The notes: generated by a model not told the origin, from the sequence alone. DNA of 37,247 nucleotides from an uncultured Anaerolineales bacterium (GCA_937960595.1 CALGPL010000037.1:1-37247); one strand, 5' to 3'. Shown: positions 23,806 to 31,474, numbered from the stretch's first letter. Translations and numbers: made by a program.

Positions 23806-23913
23806 ATGCCAGACAAAGGAAGCCGAGACAAGGCTCGCCGGGAACCCAAGAAAAAGCCGAAACTGGACCCAAAGGAAAAGAAAAAACTGAAGAAAGAAAA
23901 GAAAAAGAAGTGA
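23806..23913 (+). CDS. 35-residue lysine-rich small protein
   Basis: A short gene with ATG 23806 and TGA 23911-23913 is preceded by GGAGG five bases upstream. The product starts MPDKGSRDKARREPKKK and ends in a run of lysines. Of 35 residues, 16 are Lys and 3 are Arg, with only two Leu and no aromatic residue, so it should be unfolded alone and bind RNA, DNA or the ribosome. It is followed by a terminator (23931-23964), which supports a real transcription unit. I do not recognise a named family. Its size puts it below common gene-calling cut-offs. Confidence 0.7.
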   Translation: MPDKGSRDKARREPKKKPKLDPKEKKKLKKEKKKK

Positions 23914-23930
23914 TCGTCTGAAACGGCTCT

Positions 23931-23964
23931 GCCTCCCCCAACCCATTTTTGGAGCGGGGGAGGC
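23931..23964 (+). terminator. Hairpin terminator after the lysine-rich gene
   Basis: GCCTCCCCC (23931-23939) pairs with GGGGGAGGC (23956-23964), a nine-base perfect stem with a 16-base loop, followed by GCTTTC. It lies 17 bases after the stop codon. The T tract is short. Confidence 0.65.
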
Positions 23965-24007
23965 GCTTTCGTCAACGGCACCCCCGTTGCCGGCCGAGTC
24001 GAACCGG

Positions 24008-24013
24008 TATAAT
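24008..24013 (+). promoter_or_regulatory. -10 hexamer directly before EamA gene (leaderless type)
   Basis: TATAAT lies six bases before ATG 24020. No Shine-Dalgarno sequence lies between them. This matches the arrangement before coaBC and rsmG. Confidence 0.5.
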
Positions 24014-24019
24014 CGGGGC

Positions 24020-24985
24020 ATGCCCACCTCTCCTCCCTCCACCACAACTCCCGGACGCGGCTACCTCATCGCCCTGGCCAGCGCCGCCATCCTCTCCCTG
24101 ACAGGCATTTTCATCCGCCACCTGACCGAGACTTACCACCTGCCGGCCCTGGTGCTGGCCGTCTGGCGCGATGCCTTCGTCATCCTGACTCTCTTGCCCA
24201 TTCTTCTCATCGTCCGCCCCAACTTGATCCGGCTGAGGCGCCGGCACTTGCCTTTCCTGGTCGGCTACGGTTTTGTGCTGGCGATCTTCAACGCCCTCTG
24301 GACTCTTTCGGTTGCCCTCAACGGTGCCGCAGTCGCCACCGTGCTGGTCTACTGCTCGGCGGCTTTCACCGCTCTGCTCGGACGCTGGCTGCTCCAGGAG
24401 CGCCTCGGCGCGGCCAAAATGGTCGCCGTCGCAGCCATCCTGGTCGGTTGCGCCATGGTGGCCGACGCCCTCAATCCCACCGTCTGGGACCTCAATCCGG
24501 TCGGCTTGTTGACCGGCATCCTTTCGGGTCTCGGCTATGCCCTCTACAGCCTGATGGGACGCGTCGCTTCGGGGCGCGGCTTGAATCCGTGGACCAGTCT
24601 CCTGTACACTTTCGGCTGCGCCGCCATCTTTCTGTTCGTCTTCAACTTCTTCCCCGGCCCTCGCATCCCCGGCACGATCGGACAACCGGCCGATTTCTTC
24701 TGGCTGGGAAAGGCCTGGGGCGGCTGGCTGGCGCTCTTTCTGCTGGCTGCCGGCCCCACGCTGGCGGGCTTCGGCCTCTACAACGTCAGCCTGCGCCTGC
24801 TGCCGGCCAGCGTTGCCAACCTGATCGTCTCCAGCGAGCCGATTTTCACGGCTGCCATCGCCTACTTTCTGTTGGGAGAGCGACTGACCTGGCTGCAAAT
24901 TGCCGGCAGCCTGCTGATCCTGGCCGGGGTGAGCCTGCTGCGTCTCTACGAGGACCGTCCTGCCGTTCAGAAAGAGAAAGGATGA
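24020..24985 (+). CDS. EamA/DMT-family transporter
   Basis: This 321-residue membrane protein has ten predicted helices in two five-helix EamA repeats: the first from GYLIALASAAILSLTGIFIRHL to AILVGCAMVADAL, the second from LTGILSGLGYALYSLMGRVA to WLQIAGSLLILAGVSLLRLYEDRP. The family typically exports or imports amino acids, nucleotide precursors or related small molecules. The conserved second-repeat ending (VSSEPIFTAAIAYFLLGERLTWLQIAG) is textbook. It is followed after seven bases by the DmpA-type peptidase gene; an exporter next to an aminopeptidase suggests handling of amino acids or small peptides, which is inference. Confidence 0.9.
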   Translation: MPTSPPSTTTPGRGYLIALASAAILSLTGIFIRHLTETYHLPALVLAVWRDAFVILTLLPILLIVRPNLIRLRRRHLPFLVGYGFVLAIFNALWTLSVALNGAAVATVLVYCSAAFTALLGRWLLQERLGAAKMVAVAAILVGCAMVADALNPTVWDLNPVGLLTGILSGLGYALYSLMGRVASGRGLNPWTSLLYTFGCAAIFLFVFNFFPGPRIPGTIGQPADFFWLGKAWGGWLALFLLAAGPTLAGFGLYNVSLRLLPASVANLIVSSEPIFTAAIAYFLLGERLTWLQIAGSLLILAGVSLLRLYEDRPAVQKEKG

Positions 24986-24992
24986 AATCACA

Positions 24993-26090
24993 ATGGACAC
25001 CGCCAAACAAACCGCCCGCTGCCGCTTGCGAGACCTCGGCATTGTCCCCGGCATCCTGACGACCGGCCCGCGCAACGACCTCACCGATGTTCAGGGCGTG
25101 CGGGTGGGCCACTTCACCCTGTGCGAGGGGGAAGACATCCGCACCGGCGCCACGGCCATCCTGCCGCATGGCGGCAACCTCTTCCAGGAAAAAGTCCCCG
25201 CCGGAGTGGCCGTCGCCAACGGCTTTGGCAAGATGATTGGCTACACGCAAATTGCCGAACTCGGCGAAATCGAGACCCCCATCGTGCTGACCAACACCCT
25301 GGCCGTCGGCCGCGCCGTCGAGGCAATCCTCGACTGGACGCTGGCACAGCCCGGCAACGAGCAAGTTCGTTCGATCAACGCCGTGGTCGGCGAGACGAAC
25401 GACGGCCGGCTCAACCACATCCGCAAGCGGGCGCTGACCGGCGCCGCCATCCGACAGGCCATCGAATCCGCCTCCGAGGGGCCGGTCGCCGAGGGCGCGG
25501 TCGGCGCGGGGACGGGCACCATTTGCTTCGGCTGGAAGGGCGGGATCGGGTCCAGTTCGCGCCGCCTGCCAGACAACCTGGGCGGTTACACCGTCGGGGC
25601 GCTGGTCCAGACCAATTTCGGCGGCGTCCTGCACGTCTGCGGCTATCCGGTCGGCCAGCAACTCGGACAGTACTTTCTCAAAGACAAACTGGAGCCGGCC
25701 GACGGTTCGATCATGATCGTCCTGGCCACCGACGCCCCGCTCTCGGACCGCAACCTGACGCGCCTGGCGCGGCGGGCCTTCGCCGGGTTGGCGCGCACCG
25801 GCGCGGTCTTCAGCAACGGCTCCGGCGACTACGCTCTTGCCTTCTCGACTGCCGAATCCGTCCGCCGGACGCCCGAACGCCGGGCCGCGCTTTACGCCTA
25901 TCCAGAATTCCCCAACGACCTGCTCTCGCCGCTCTTCCTGGCCGCCATCGAAGCGACCGAGGAGGCCGTTTACAACTCCCTCTGCATGACGACCACGACG
26001 CGCGGTTACCAGGAAACAATCGCCGCGCTGCCGCTGGAAAGCCTGCGAGAGATAGCGAATTTCCGCACCTCCCTATTCAAGAAACCATGA
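24993..26090 (+). CDS. DmpA/BapA-type P1 family aminopeptidase
   Basis: This 365-residue protein belongs to the self-processing P1 (DmpA) family of N-terminal nucleophile hydrolases. Recognisable regions are the N-terminal GIVPGILTTGPRNDLTDVQGVRVGHFT, the VVGETNDGRLNH segment, GAVGAGTGTICFGWKGGIGSSSR (169-190), and ADGSIMIVLATDAPLSDRNLTRLARRAF. By analogy with DmpA the precursor should cleave between Gly238 and Ser239, and Ser239 then becomes the nucleophile of the small subunit. Members cleave D-aminoacyl, beta-aminoacyl or ordinary N-terminal residues. No signal peptide is seen, so it is cytoplasmic. It overlaps the following lipoprotein gene by ATGA. Confidence 0.9.
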   Translation: MDTAKQTARCRLRDLGIVPGILTTGPRNDLTDVQGVRVGHFTLCEGEDIRTGATAILPHGGNLFQEKVPAGVAVANGFGKMIGYTQIAELGEIETPIVLTNTLAVGRAVEAILDWTLAQPGNEQVRSINAVVGETNDGRLNHIRKRALTGAAIRQAIESASEGPVAEGAVGAGTGTICFGWKGGIGSSSRRLPDNLGGYTVGALVQTNFGGVLHVCGYPVGQQLGQYFLKDKLEPADGSIMIVLATDAPLSDRNLTRLARRAFAGLARTGAVFSNGSGDYALAFSTAESVRRTPERRAALYAYPEFPNDLLSPLFLAAIEATEEAVYNSLCMTTTTRGYQETIAALPLESLREIANFRTSLFKKP

Positions 26091-26677
26091 AAAGAACGTT
26101 TGTCCTGATTGTGATGCTCGGCCTGCTGATGGCCAACGTGGCCTGCCAACGAGAGACGACGGCCCAGCCCAGGCCATCACCGTCTCCGCTGCCAGAGACT
26201 CCAACCCCGACTCCTGCTCCTACGCCAACCCCTACATTGAGTTACGCTGAATGCGGGTGGAACTGGGCTACTCAACCGCTTCCCGAACTTTCCGCCGAAC
26301 TCGAAAGCGTCCTGCAAGTAACTCTCCCCCTGCCGTTTGAGGCCCATGCCGAAGCGTTCGGCGAAAACTGCTTCGACGGCCGCACCAACCAGGTCGCTTA
26401 TTTTGTAGCCAGAGAGACCGATTTCTTCATCCTTGTCCATGTCGAAGACCTTGCTGATCGGGAAAGGCTCGGCCGTCTAGCCGAACAAATTCTGCTCACC
26501 TTGCCGAACAACTTCCCGGTCGAAACAACGCCGGGACCGCAGCCCGGCTATATCACCCTCACTTTTATGAAAGAAGCAGAAGAATTGCGGCTCCGCCTGA
26601 CCTGGGTCGAAGCCGAATCGGCGCTGGCGAGCAACTTGCATGGCGAGTCTCTGTTGAACGCCTTGGAAAGCCGCTAA
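26087..26677 (+). CDS. Putative lipoprotein with Thr/Pro linker
   Basis: This 196-residue protein has a hydrophobic signal peptide (VLIVMLGLLMANVAC) with Cys20 as the probable lipidation site, although the -3 residue (Asn) is unusual for a lipobox. A Pro/Thr/Ser linker (about 30-52) follows, then a domain of unknown family (LSYAECGWNWATQPLPELSAELESVLQ...YITLTFMKEAEELRLRLTWVEAE) with two cysteines. The ATG overlaps the DmpA-type gene stop (26087-26090), so the genes are coupled. The frame is open far upstream but that part is a shadow. Confidence 0.75.
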   Translation: MKRTFVLIVMLGLLMANVACQRETTAQPRPSPSPLPETPTPTPAPTPTPTLSYAECGWNWATQPLPELSAELESVLQVTLPLPFEAHAEAFGENCFDGRTNQVAYFVARETDFFILVHVEDLADRERLGRLAEQILLTLPNNFPVETTPGPQPGYITLTFMKEAEELRLRLTWVEAESALASNLHGESLLNALESR

Positions 26678-26688
26678 ACATCGGGGGC

Positions 26689-27666
26689 CTAGCCCGCCTC
26701 ATCAGCAATCAGGCGCAACACCTCGTCTCTCAGAGCGCGGTTGGTCGCAATGGCCTCACCGTATGTGTGACCGGCCTGCCCGCTCCAACTGCCGAAGTAG
26801 CCGCCCGCCTCGCGAAAGATGGGCGGGAACGGGCCGCAATCCCAGACGTTCATCACCGGGTCGAGCATGGCCTCGGCGCGGCCGGTGGCCACCAGCAGGT
26901 AACCGTAGGCATCGCTCCAGCCGCGCAGGGCAAAGGCGCGGCGATTGAATTCCTGCCAGGCCTTCTCCCGCCCGTATTTTTCCATGTTGCGGACGTTTGT
27001 GTAGCAGATATAAGCCTCCTCCAGCCGCGCCACCTCCGAGACGCGCGCCCGCCGTCCGTTCCACCAGCAACCGAGACCGTCGGCGGCGCAGAGCATCTCG
27101 TCCAGGGCGGGGAAGTAGGCCGCGCCGACGCGGACGACGCCCTCCACCTCCAGCCCGATCAGCACCGCATAGAGCGGCACGCCGCGCAGAAAAGATTTTG
27201 TCCCGTCAATCGGGTCGATGAGCCAGCGCCAGTGGTTAACGGACTCTGTCACGGAATCACGGATGGGAACGGATTGGTTCGCGGAGTCACGGATTGAGGT
27301 GGACTCTGTCACGGAATCACGGATGGGAACGGATTGGTTCGCGGAGTCACGGATTGAGGTGGACTCTGTCACGGAATCACGGATGGGAACGGATTGGTTC
27401 GCGGAGTCACGGATTGAGGCGGACTCTGTCACGGAATCACGGACACCGGAAAGGCCGAATTCCTCGCCCAAGATGGCGTGGCCGGGGAAACGCCGCTCGA
27501 TTTCGCCGCGAATGAACTCCTCGGCGGCGCGGTCGGCGGCGGTGACGGGGGTGTCGTCGGGCTTGAAGTCCGGGCGCAGACCGGTCTGGTAATAGCCGAG
27601 GGTGATGCGCCCGGCGCGGTAGGCGGTTTGGGTGAGGAAGTCGAGGTAGGGCTGCCAATCGGGCAT
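26689..27666 (-). CDS. HisN-like inositol-monophosphatase-family phosphatase with repeat insertion
   Basis: This 325-residue Mg-dependent phosphatase has the family motifs GHAILGEEFG (Glu68/Glu69), WLIDPIDGTKSF (Asp151, Asp154) and NVWDCGPFPPIFREAGGYFGSW. The GEEFG form and the surrounding text are most like histidinol-phosphatases of this family (HisN); fructose-1,6-bisphosphatase or inositol-phosphatase activity cannot be excluded. Between the first two metal motifs lies about 68 extra residues made of three perfect 20-residue repeats (IRDSANQSVPIRDSVTES type) encoded by a 60-base tandem repeat, so the protein is longer than the usual 255-265. The insertion is in frame and in a surface loop region, so activity may be retained. 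Ribosome site CAGGAG lies before ATG 27666. Confidence 0.85.
   Translation of the reverse strand: MPDWQPYLDFLTQTAYRAGRITLGYYQTGLRPDFKPDDTPVTAADRAAEEFIRGEIERRFPGHAILGEEFGLSGVRDSVTESASIRDSANQSVPIRDSVTESTSIRDSANQSVPIRDSVTESTSIRDSANQSVPIRDSVTESVNHWRWLIDPIDGTKSFLRGVPLYAVLIGLEVEGVVRVGAAYFPALDEMLCAADGLGCWWNGRRARVSEVARLEEAYICYTNVRNMEKYGREKAWQEFNRRAFALRGWSDAYGYLLVATGRAEAMLDPVMNVWDCGPFPPIFREAGGYFGSWSGQAGHTYGEAIATNRALRDEVLRLIADEAG
27241..27443. repeat. 60-bp tandem repeat, 3.4 copies, inside a coding sequence
   Basis: Units 27241-27300, 27301-27360 and 27361-27420 are identical except for the last base of the third, and 27421-27443 is a partial fourth. The unit is 60 bases, so copy-number change adds or removes exactly 20 codons. 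Within the unit the coding strand repeats short TCCGTGA-like words (ATCCGTGACTCCG, ATCCGTGATTCCGTG). These resemble the ATCTGTG words at 61-90. The near identity of copies implies recent expansion. Confidence 0.95.
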
Positions 27667-27680
27667 AAAATTCGCTCCTG

Positions 27681-27717
27681 TAAGAGTAGGTCGGACTGAC
27701 AGTCCGACCTACTCTTA
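27681..27717. repeat. Perfect 16-bp inverted repeat between mrr-like and hisN-like genes
   Basis: TAAGAGTAGGTCGGAC (27681-27696) and GTCCGACCTACTCTTA (27702-27717) form a perfect stem around TGACA. It begins two bases after the endonuclease stop (27719) on the minus strand and ends just before the HisN-like ribosome site. It can end endonuclease transcripts or shape the HisN-like leader. The high perfection also fits a REP/MITE-like palindromic element. Confidence 0.8.
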
Positions 27718-27718
27718 T

Positions 27719-28603
27719 TTACTCCGGCGCCAGGAAGTAGATTGGTTTGAGAGGAAACAGATCGCGCGCTTCCTCGTCCAATCTTGGAAGATGTTCCACC
27801 CATAATTCGAACAACCGCTCAAGGTTGATAAGTGTAACCTGGCGGCTTTGCTGTGTTCTTGCTTCTTCTTCAGCGTCCCGCGTAAAACCGCCCGTGCTCA
27901 CAAAAATCCCCACATCGTTGTCACCCAATAAGGCCATGAACGAGCGCAAAACGGCCACATTGACAGCGTTTTGCTCCCGTTTTACCTGCACTTTGATTCT
28001 AGGCGGCCTCGTTCCCAACGGGTCATTCCATGCAAGAACATCTACACCTCCATCCTTGCCTTGCGGAGCTACCCAAGAGACATGGTAACCCATTGCTTTC
28101 AACAACGAAGCAACCAGTTTCTGAAACTCGTAAGGAGGCATTGTGCGTAAGTAATCTTCGATTTCACCCCAAGCCTGTTCTTCGGCTTCCTCAAAAGTAA
28201 TAGTGGCTCTCTTTTCTCCAGCATCCTCTTCAACCTTATTGATTATCTCTTGCGGATGACTGCGCCGCCATTCCCAATACAATTTCTGAGCCGTTCGATA
28301 GAATTGTTCAGGCGATTTGAATTCACGATATGCCTGCTTGCCTGCCTCCGTTACAAACCAACGGCCTTTTTCTTTTACCAGCCAGCCTGCCTTTACAAGG
28401 TCAATCGTAGCAAAACGTACAATTTTTTCGAATCGAATCCCACCGCCTGAGGCGAATTGACCTTTTTCATACTCTGTCAATTGTACGCTCATCTGAAGTT
28501 TATTGAGTGCATCCTGCGCCTTCATACCCTCAGGAAAGTCTAGCAGGATTTCGACCAGTTTTCTAACCAATTCTCCGGTGCGTTGAATGGTGATTTCAGC
28601 CAT
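27719..28603 (-). CDS. Mrr-type restriction endonuclease family protein
   Basis: This 294-residue protein has a winged-helix N-terminal region typical of Mrr (about 1-100; KIVRFATIDLVKAGWLVKEKGRWFVTEAGKQAY) and a C-terminal PD-(D/E)xK Mrr catalytic domain beginning PPYEFQKLVASLLKAMGYHVSWVAPQGKDGGVDVLAW. The catalytic residues are the Asp of GGVDVLAW and the Gln-Val-Lys of IKVQVKRE. Mrr enzymes cut methylated DNA. No methyltransferase or specificity gene lies nearby, which fits a solitary type IV-like enzyme. ATG 28603 is set by GGAGG five bases upstream; a TTG at 28615 is not needed. GC content is lower than in neighbours, which suggests transfer. Confidence 0.88.
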   Translation of the reverse strand: MAEITIQRTGELVRKLVEILLDFPEGMKAQDALNKLQMSVQLTEYEKGQFASGGGIRFEKIVRFATIDLVKAGWLVKEKGRWFVTEAGKQAYREFKSPEQFYRTAQKLYWEWRRSHPQEIINKVEEDAGEKRATITFEEAEEQAWGEIEDYLRTMPPYEFQKLVASLLKAMGYHVSWVAPQGKDGGVDVLAWNDPLGTRPPRIKVQVKREQNAVNVAVLRSFMALLGDNDVGIFVSTGGFTRDAEEEARTQQSRQVTLINLERLFELWVEHLPRLDEEARDLFPLKPIYFLAPE

Positions 28604-28644
28604 ATTCTCCTCCAAAGTACTTCTTGCATAGACATGACTCTATT

Positions 28645-31272
28645 TTACACCTTGTTGGACAACAATTCATTCAACAAGGCGACCTCATCATCTTTATCTT
28701 TCACCTCCCCATCCAGCCAGGCATCGCGCAGACGGCGCAAAATCTTGCGAAAGGAGGGCCCGGGCGTCAGGCCGCGCGCCTGGAGCGTGTGTCCGCTGAC
28801 GGTCGGGCGGATATGCCGCCAGCGGGCAAGATAGTTTTCGAGCGGCAGGCGCTCTTCCGGCGCGGCGGCCAGCCAGACGGCAAAGATCGCCGGCGGCGGG
28901 ACCTCCTCCAGCCGGGCGACGACCGCGCTGGGCCGCGCCTCTCGCAGGGCAGGCAGGTCGGCGCGCAGAGCGTGCGCTGCCAGCAAGGCGGCGCGCAAAC
29001 TGACCGCCAAGCGAAGACGACTGCAAACGGCGTGTATCTGCGCCGGGGGCAGACCCGAAAGCCACAAGAGGTAGCCCAACGCCCGGCGGCGCGGCACAGA
29101 GCGCAGGTCCGGCAGCGTCCCCCACTCGGCAGGAGCGACCCGGTCGAGGCCGGAGGCAAGCAGCGCCTTGAGCGAGTCGTCCCAGGGCAGCGCCGGGTGG
29201 ATGGCCTTCAGCAAGCCCAGTTCGTCCAGGCGGGCAAGCATGGAGACGGCCGCCGGTTCGTCCAGGATGAGGTCAATCTCGTGGCCGATTCGTTCCGGCG
29301 AGAGCCGCTCCAGCAGCGGACGGGCTTCGTCCATCAGTTGCAGGGTGCGCGCCTCGATGCGAAAGCCGAAACGCTGCTCGAAGCGGACGGCGCGCAACAT
29401 GCGGGTCGGGTCGTCCACGAAGGAGAGCGAATGCAGAACGCGCACCAGGCCGGCGCGCAGGTCGGCCAGGCCGCCCCAGTAATCGAGCAGTTCGCCGTAG
29501 TGACGCCCATCCAGGCGCAGGGCGAGGGTGTTGATGGTGAAGTCGCGGCGGTGCAGGTCGAGTTTGATCGAGCCGCGTTCGACGGTCGGCAAGGCGGTGG
29601 GGCGCTCGTAGAATTCGGTGCGGGCGGTGATGAAATCGAGGAATTCGGGCAGGGCCGCCCGGCTGTGGATGCCGAGTTTGGAGACCTTGAAGCCGTCGTG
29701 CAGGAACCACTTGGCCGTGCCGAAGCGGCTGTGACCGGTGACCCGCCCGCCGTAGCGATGGGCAAGCGCCTTGGCCAGGGCAATGGCGTCGCCCTCCACC
29801 ACCAGGTCGAAATCCAGGCCGGGGCGATCGAGCAAGAGGTCGCGCACGAACCCGCCGACGATGTAAAGGGCGGCATTTTGCTCGGCAGCAGCGGCAATGA
29901 CGGCGCGCAGGAGGAGCAGACGTTCGGGCGGCAGAGCGCGCTCCAGGCTCTCGGCCAGATTGCGGGCGCGGCCGGCGGATGGACGCGGGGCAAGGGTTTT
30001 GAGCAGGTCGGTGCGGGTGACGATGCCGACGATGCGCCCGGCCTCGTCCACCACCGGCACCTGGCCCCAGCCGGTGTCGGTCATCAGGGCCTGCAAATGC
30101 TGGATGGAATCGGTCGGGCGGACGGAGACCTCGCCGGCCTCCATCAAACTGGCGGCGGTCAGGTTGAGTTTGTGCGCCAGGGCGCGGTCCACGGCGCGGC
30201 GGGTGAGCAGGCCGACGATGCGCCCCTCCTGCGCCACCGGGAAGCCCTCGTAGCCGTACTTCTGCATCAGGCGGGCGGCCTCTTGGACGGGAGTCGCCGG
30301 GTCGAGCAGATGCGGCCGACCGGACATAATCTGCGCCACGCTGACCGAGGGACGGATGTAACGCGGCAAAATCTGCAGGAGTTCGGCTTCCAGCGCGGCG
30401 AGCGTTTCGGGACCCGGAGCCCGCTCCGCAGCGCGGACGAGGGCGGCCGCGGCCCGGTCGTGACCGCCGCCGCCGAAGTGGGCGGCAACCGCCGAGACGT
30501 CAATCCCGTCGCTGGTCGAGCGCGCCACCAGGCGCGTCCCCTCGACGGTGGTCACCAGCACGAACAGGGCATCGGGATCGAGCAGGTCGCGCAGTTTGTG
30601 CGTCAGGCTGGAGATTTCCTCCACCAGGCCGCCGGCCTCGGCCGTCGCAATGACCACGCGGTAGCCGTGAATGTGGTGCGTCTTGGCGTTGGCCAGCAAG
30701 CGGTCATAGACGGCGCGCTGGTCGAGCGAAAGCGGCGGGTTGAGGAAGCGGGTGACGATGCGCAGGTCGGCGCCGGATTCCAGCAGCCAGGCGGCGGCGC
30801 GGGCGTCGCGGGCGGCGGTGCGGACGTAGGTCAGCGAGCCGGTATCCTCGTACACGCCCAGCAAGAGCAGGGTGGCCTGCAGGGCGGTCAGATCGAAGCC
30901 GTTTTCGGAGAGTTGTTCGACCAAGAGGGTGGTCGTCGCCCCGATTTCTTCGGCGCGCGCCTCCCAATCCGGGGGCAAGCCGGGGCGCAGCGGATGGTGG
31001 TCGAGGACGCGCACGCGGGTGGCGGCGCTCATGCCCTTGAGCGTGACCAGCGACTGGGTGTCCACCAACGTCACCGCTTCGACCGTCCCGGCGGGCAGGT
31101 CGCGGGCGTCCACGAAGGGCAACTCGGCCCCGTAGAGGGTGAGGAAGGAACGCACGTTGCGGTTGACGCGGCGCGGCAGGACGGGCAGCGCGCCCTCGTC
31201 GAGCAGCGCCGCCCCCAGCAGCGAGGCGATGGCGTCGAAATCGGCTTGTTCGTGGGTCAGGATGACGCGCAT
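28645..31272 (-). CDS. DHH-CBS-CBS fused tRNA nucleotidyltransferase (CCA- or A-adding)
   Basis: This 875-residue protein opens with a DHH phosphoesterase domain (THEQADFDAIASLLG near the N terminus; VLDHHPL), then DHHA1 (VAAHFGGGGHDRAAAALV), then two CBS domains (VAQIMSGRPHLLDPATPVQEAARLM and AASLMEAGEVSVRPTDSIQHLQALM, about 310-430). A class II nucleotidyltransferase head follows (LYIVGGFVRDLLLDRPGLDFDLVVEGDA, with the catalytic DFD; RRDFTINTLALRL; DDPTRMLRAVRFEQRFGF), then an RNA-binding tail. This architecture is known from A-adding or CCA-adding enzymes in Deinococcus, Aquifex and relatives. Whether it adds A only cannot be told. ATG 31272 has no ribosome site but a TACAAT six bases upstream. 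Confidence 0.92.
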   Translation of the reverse strand: MRVILTHEQADFDAIASLLGAALLDEGALPVLPRRVNRNVRSFLTLYGAELPFVDARDLPAGTVEAVTLVDTQSLVTLKGMSAATRVRVLDHHPLRPGLPPDWEARAEEIGATTTLLVEQLSENGFDLTALQATLLLLGVYEDTGSLTYVRTAARDARAAAWLLESGADLRIVTRFLNPPLSLDQRAVYDRLLANAKTHHIHGYRVVIATAEAGGLVEEISSLTHKLRDLLDPDALFVLVTTVEGTRLVARSTSDGIDVSAVAAHFGGGGHDRAAAALVRAAERAPGPETLAALEAELLQILPRYIRPSVSVAQIMSGRPHLLDPATPVQEAARLMQKYGYEGFPVAQEGRIVGLLTRRAVDRALAHKLNLTAASLMEAGEVSVRPTDSIQHLQALMTDTGWGQVPVVDEAGRIVGIVTRTDLLKTLAPRPSAGRARNLAESLERALPPERLLLLRAVIAAAAEQNAALYIVGGFVRDLLLDRPGLDFDLVVEGDAIALAKALAHRYGGRVTGHSRFGTAKWFLHDGFKVSKLGIHSRAALPEFLDFITARTEFYERPTALPTVERGSIKLDLHRRDFTINTLALRLDGRHYGELLDYWGGLADLRAGLVRVLHSLSFVDDPTRMLRAVRFEQRFGFRIEARTLQLMDEARPLLERLSPERIGHEIDLILDEPAAVSMLARLDELGLLKAIHPALPWDDSLKALLASGLDRVAPAEWGTLPDLRSVPRRRALGYLLWLSGLPPAQIHAVCSRLRLAVSLRAALLAAHALRADLPALREARPSAVVARLEEVPPPAIFAVWLAAAPEERLPLENYLARWRHIRPTVSGHTLQARGLTPGPSFRKILRRLRDAWLDGEVKDKDDEVALLNELLSNKV

Positions 31273-31278
31273 GTAGGA

Positions 31279-31284
31279 ATTGTA
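31279..31284 (-). promoter_or_regulatory. -10-like TACAAT directly before tRNA nucleotidyltransferase gene
   Basis: TACAAT on the minus strand ends six bases before ATG 31272, with no Shine-Dalgarno sequence. It is another example of the -10-adjacent start arrangement. Confidence 0.4.
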
Positions 31285-31296
31285 ATCTATTTCTGC

Positions 31297-31327
31297 CAAC
31301 CTAAAAGGTTGCCGCGTTGAGGCAACC
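31297..31327. repeat. Alternative hairpins CAACCT/AGGTTG and GGTTGCC/GGCAACC
   Basis: CAACCT (31297-31302) pairs with AGGTTG (31306-31311), and GGTTGCC (31307-31313) can instead pair with GGCAACC (31321-31327). The two share the middle strand. The site lies in the divergent intergenic region upstream of the nucleotidyltransferase gene, and its first stem resembles the hairpin at 10420-10442. Confidence 0.45.
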
Positions 31328-31383
31328 AGCGGCCCAAACTGGCCGACCAGGGTATCATCCGAAGTGTTGATCTCGACTTCTAA

Positions 31384-31412
31384 TTGCAACCAGCAACAAA
31401 ACCTTGTACAAT
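31384..31412 (+). promoter_or_regulatory. Sigma-70 promoter for the beta-propeller lipoprotein gene
   Basis: TTGCAA (31384-31389) and TACAAT (31407-31412) are separated by exactly 17 bases. The start would be near 31419, giving a leader of about 55 bases with AGGAGG five bases before ATG 31475. Confidence 0.7.
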
Positions 31413-31474
31413 ATTTCTAGACAACATTCTGGCAACATTTATCCTCTCCTGATTTCTCGGACCAGGAGGTTGAG

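Noticed and set aside
25121-26677. Long frame spanning the DmpA-type gene and the lipoprotein
   Set aside because: The upstream two thirds are an Arg-rich shadow of the peptidase gene; the lipoprotein begins at ATG 26087 with a proper signal peptide.
27241-27443. CRISPR array
   Set aside because: The units are contiguous with no unique spacers, lie within a coding sequence, and no cas genes are present.
28624-31320. 898-residue open frame on the plus strand
   Set aside because: It is antisense to the tRNA nucleotidyltransferase, whose domains are all recognisable. The plus-strand product is Gln/Gly/Arg-rich with no family resemblance, as expected from high-GC shadowing.
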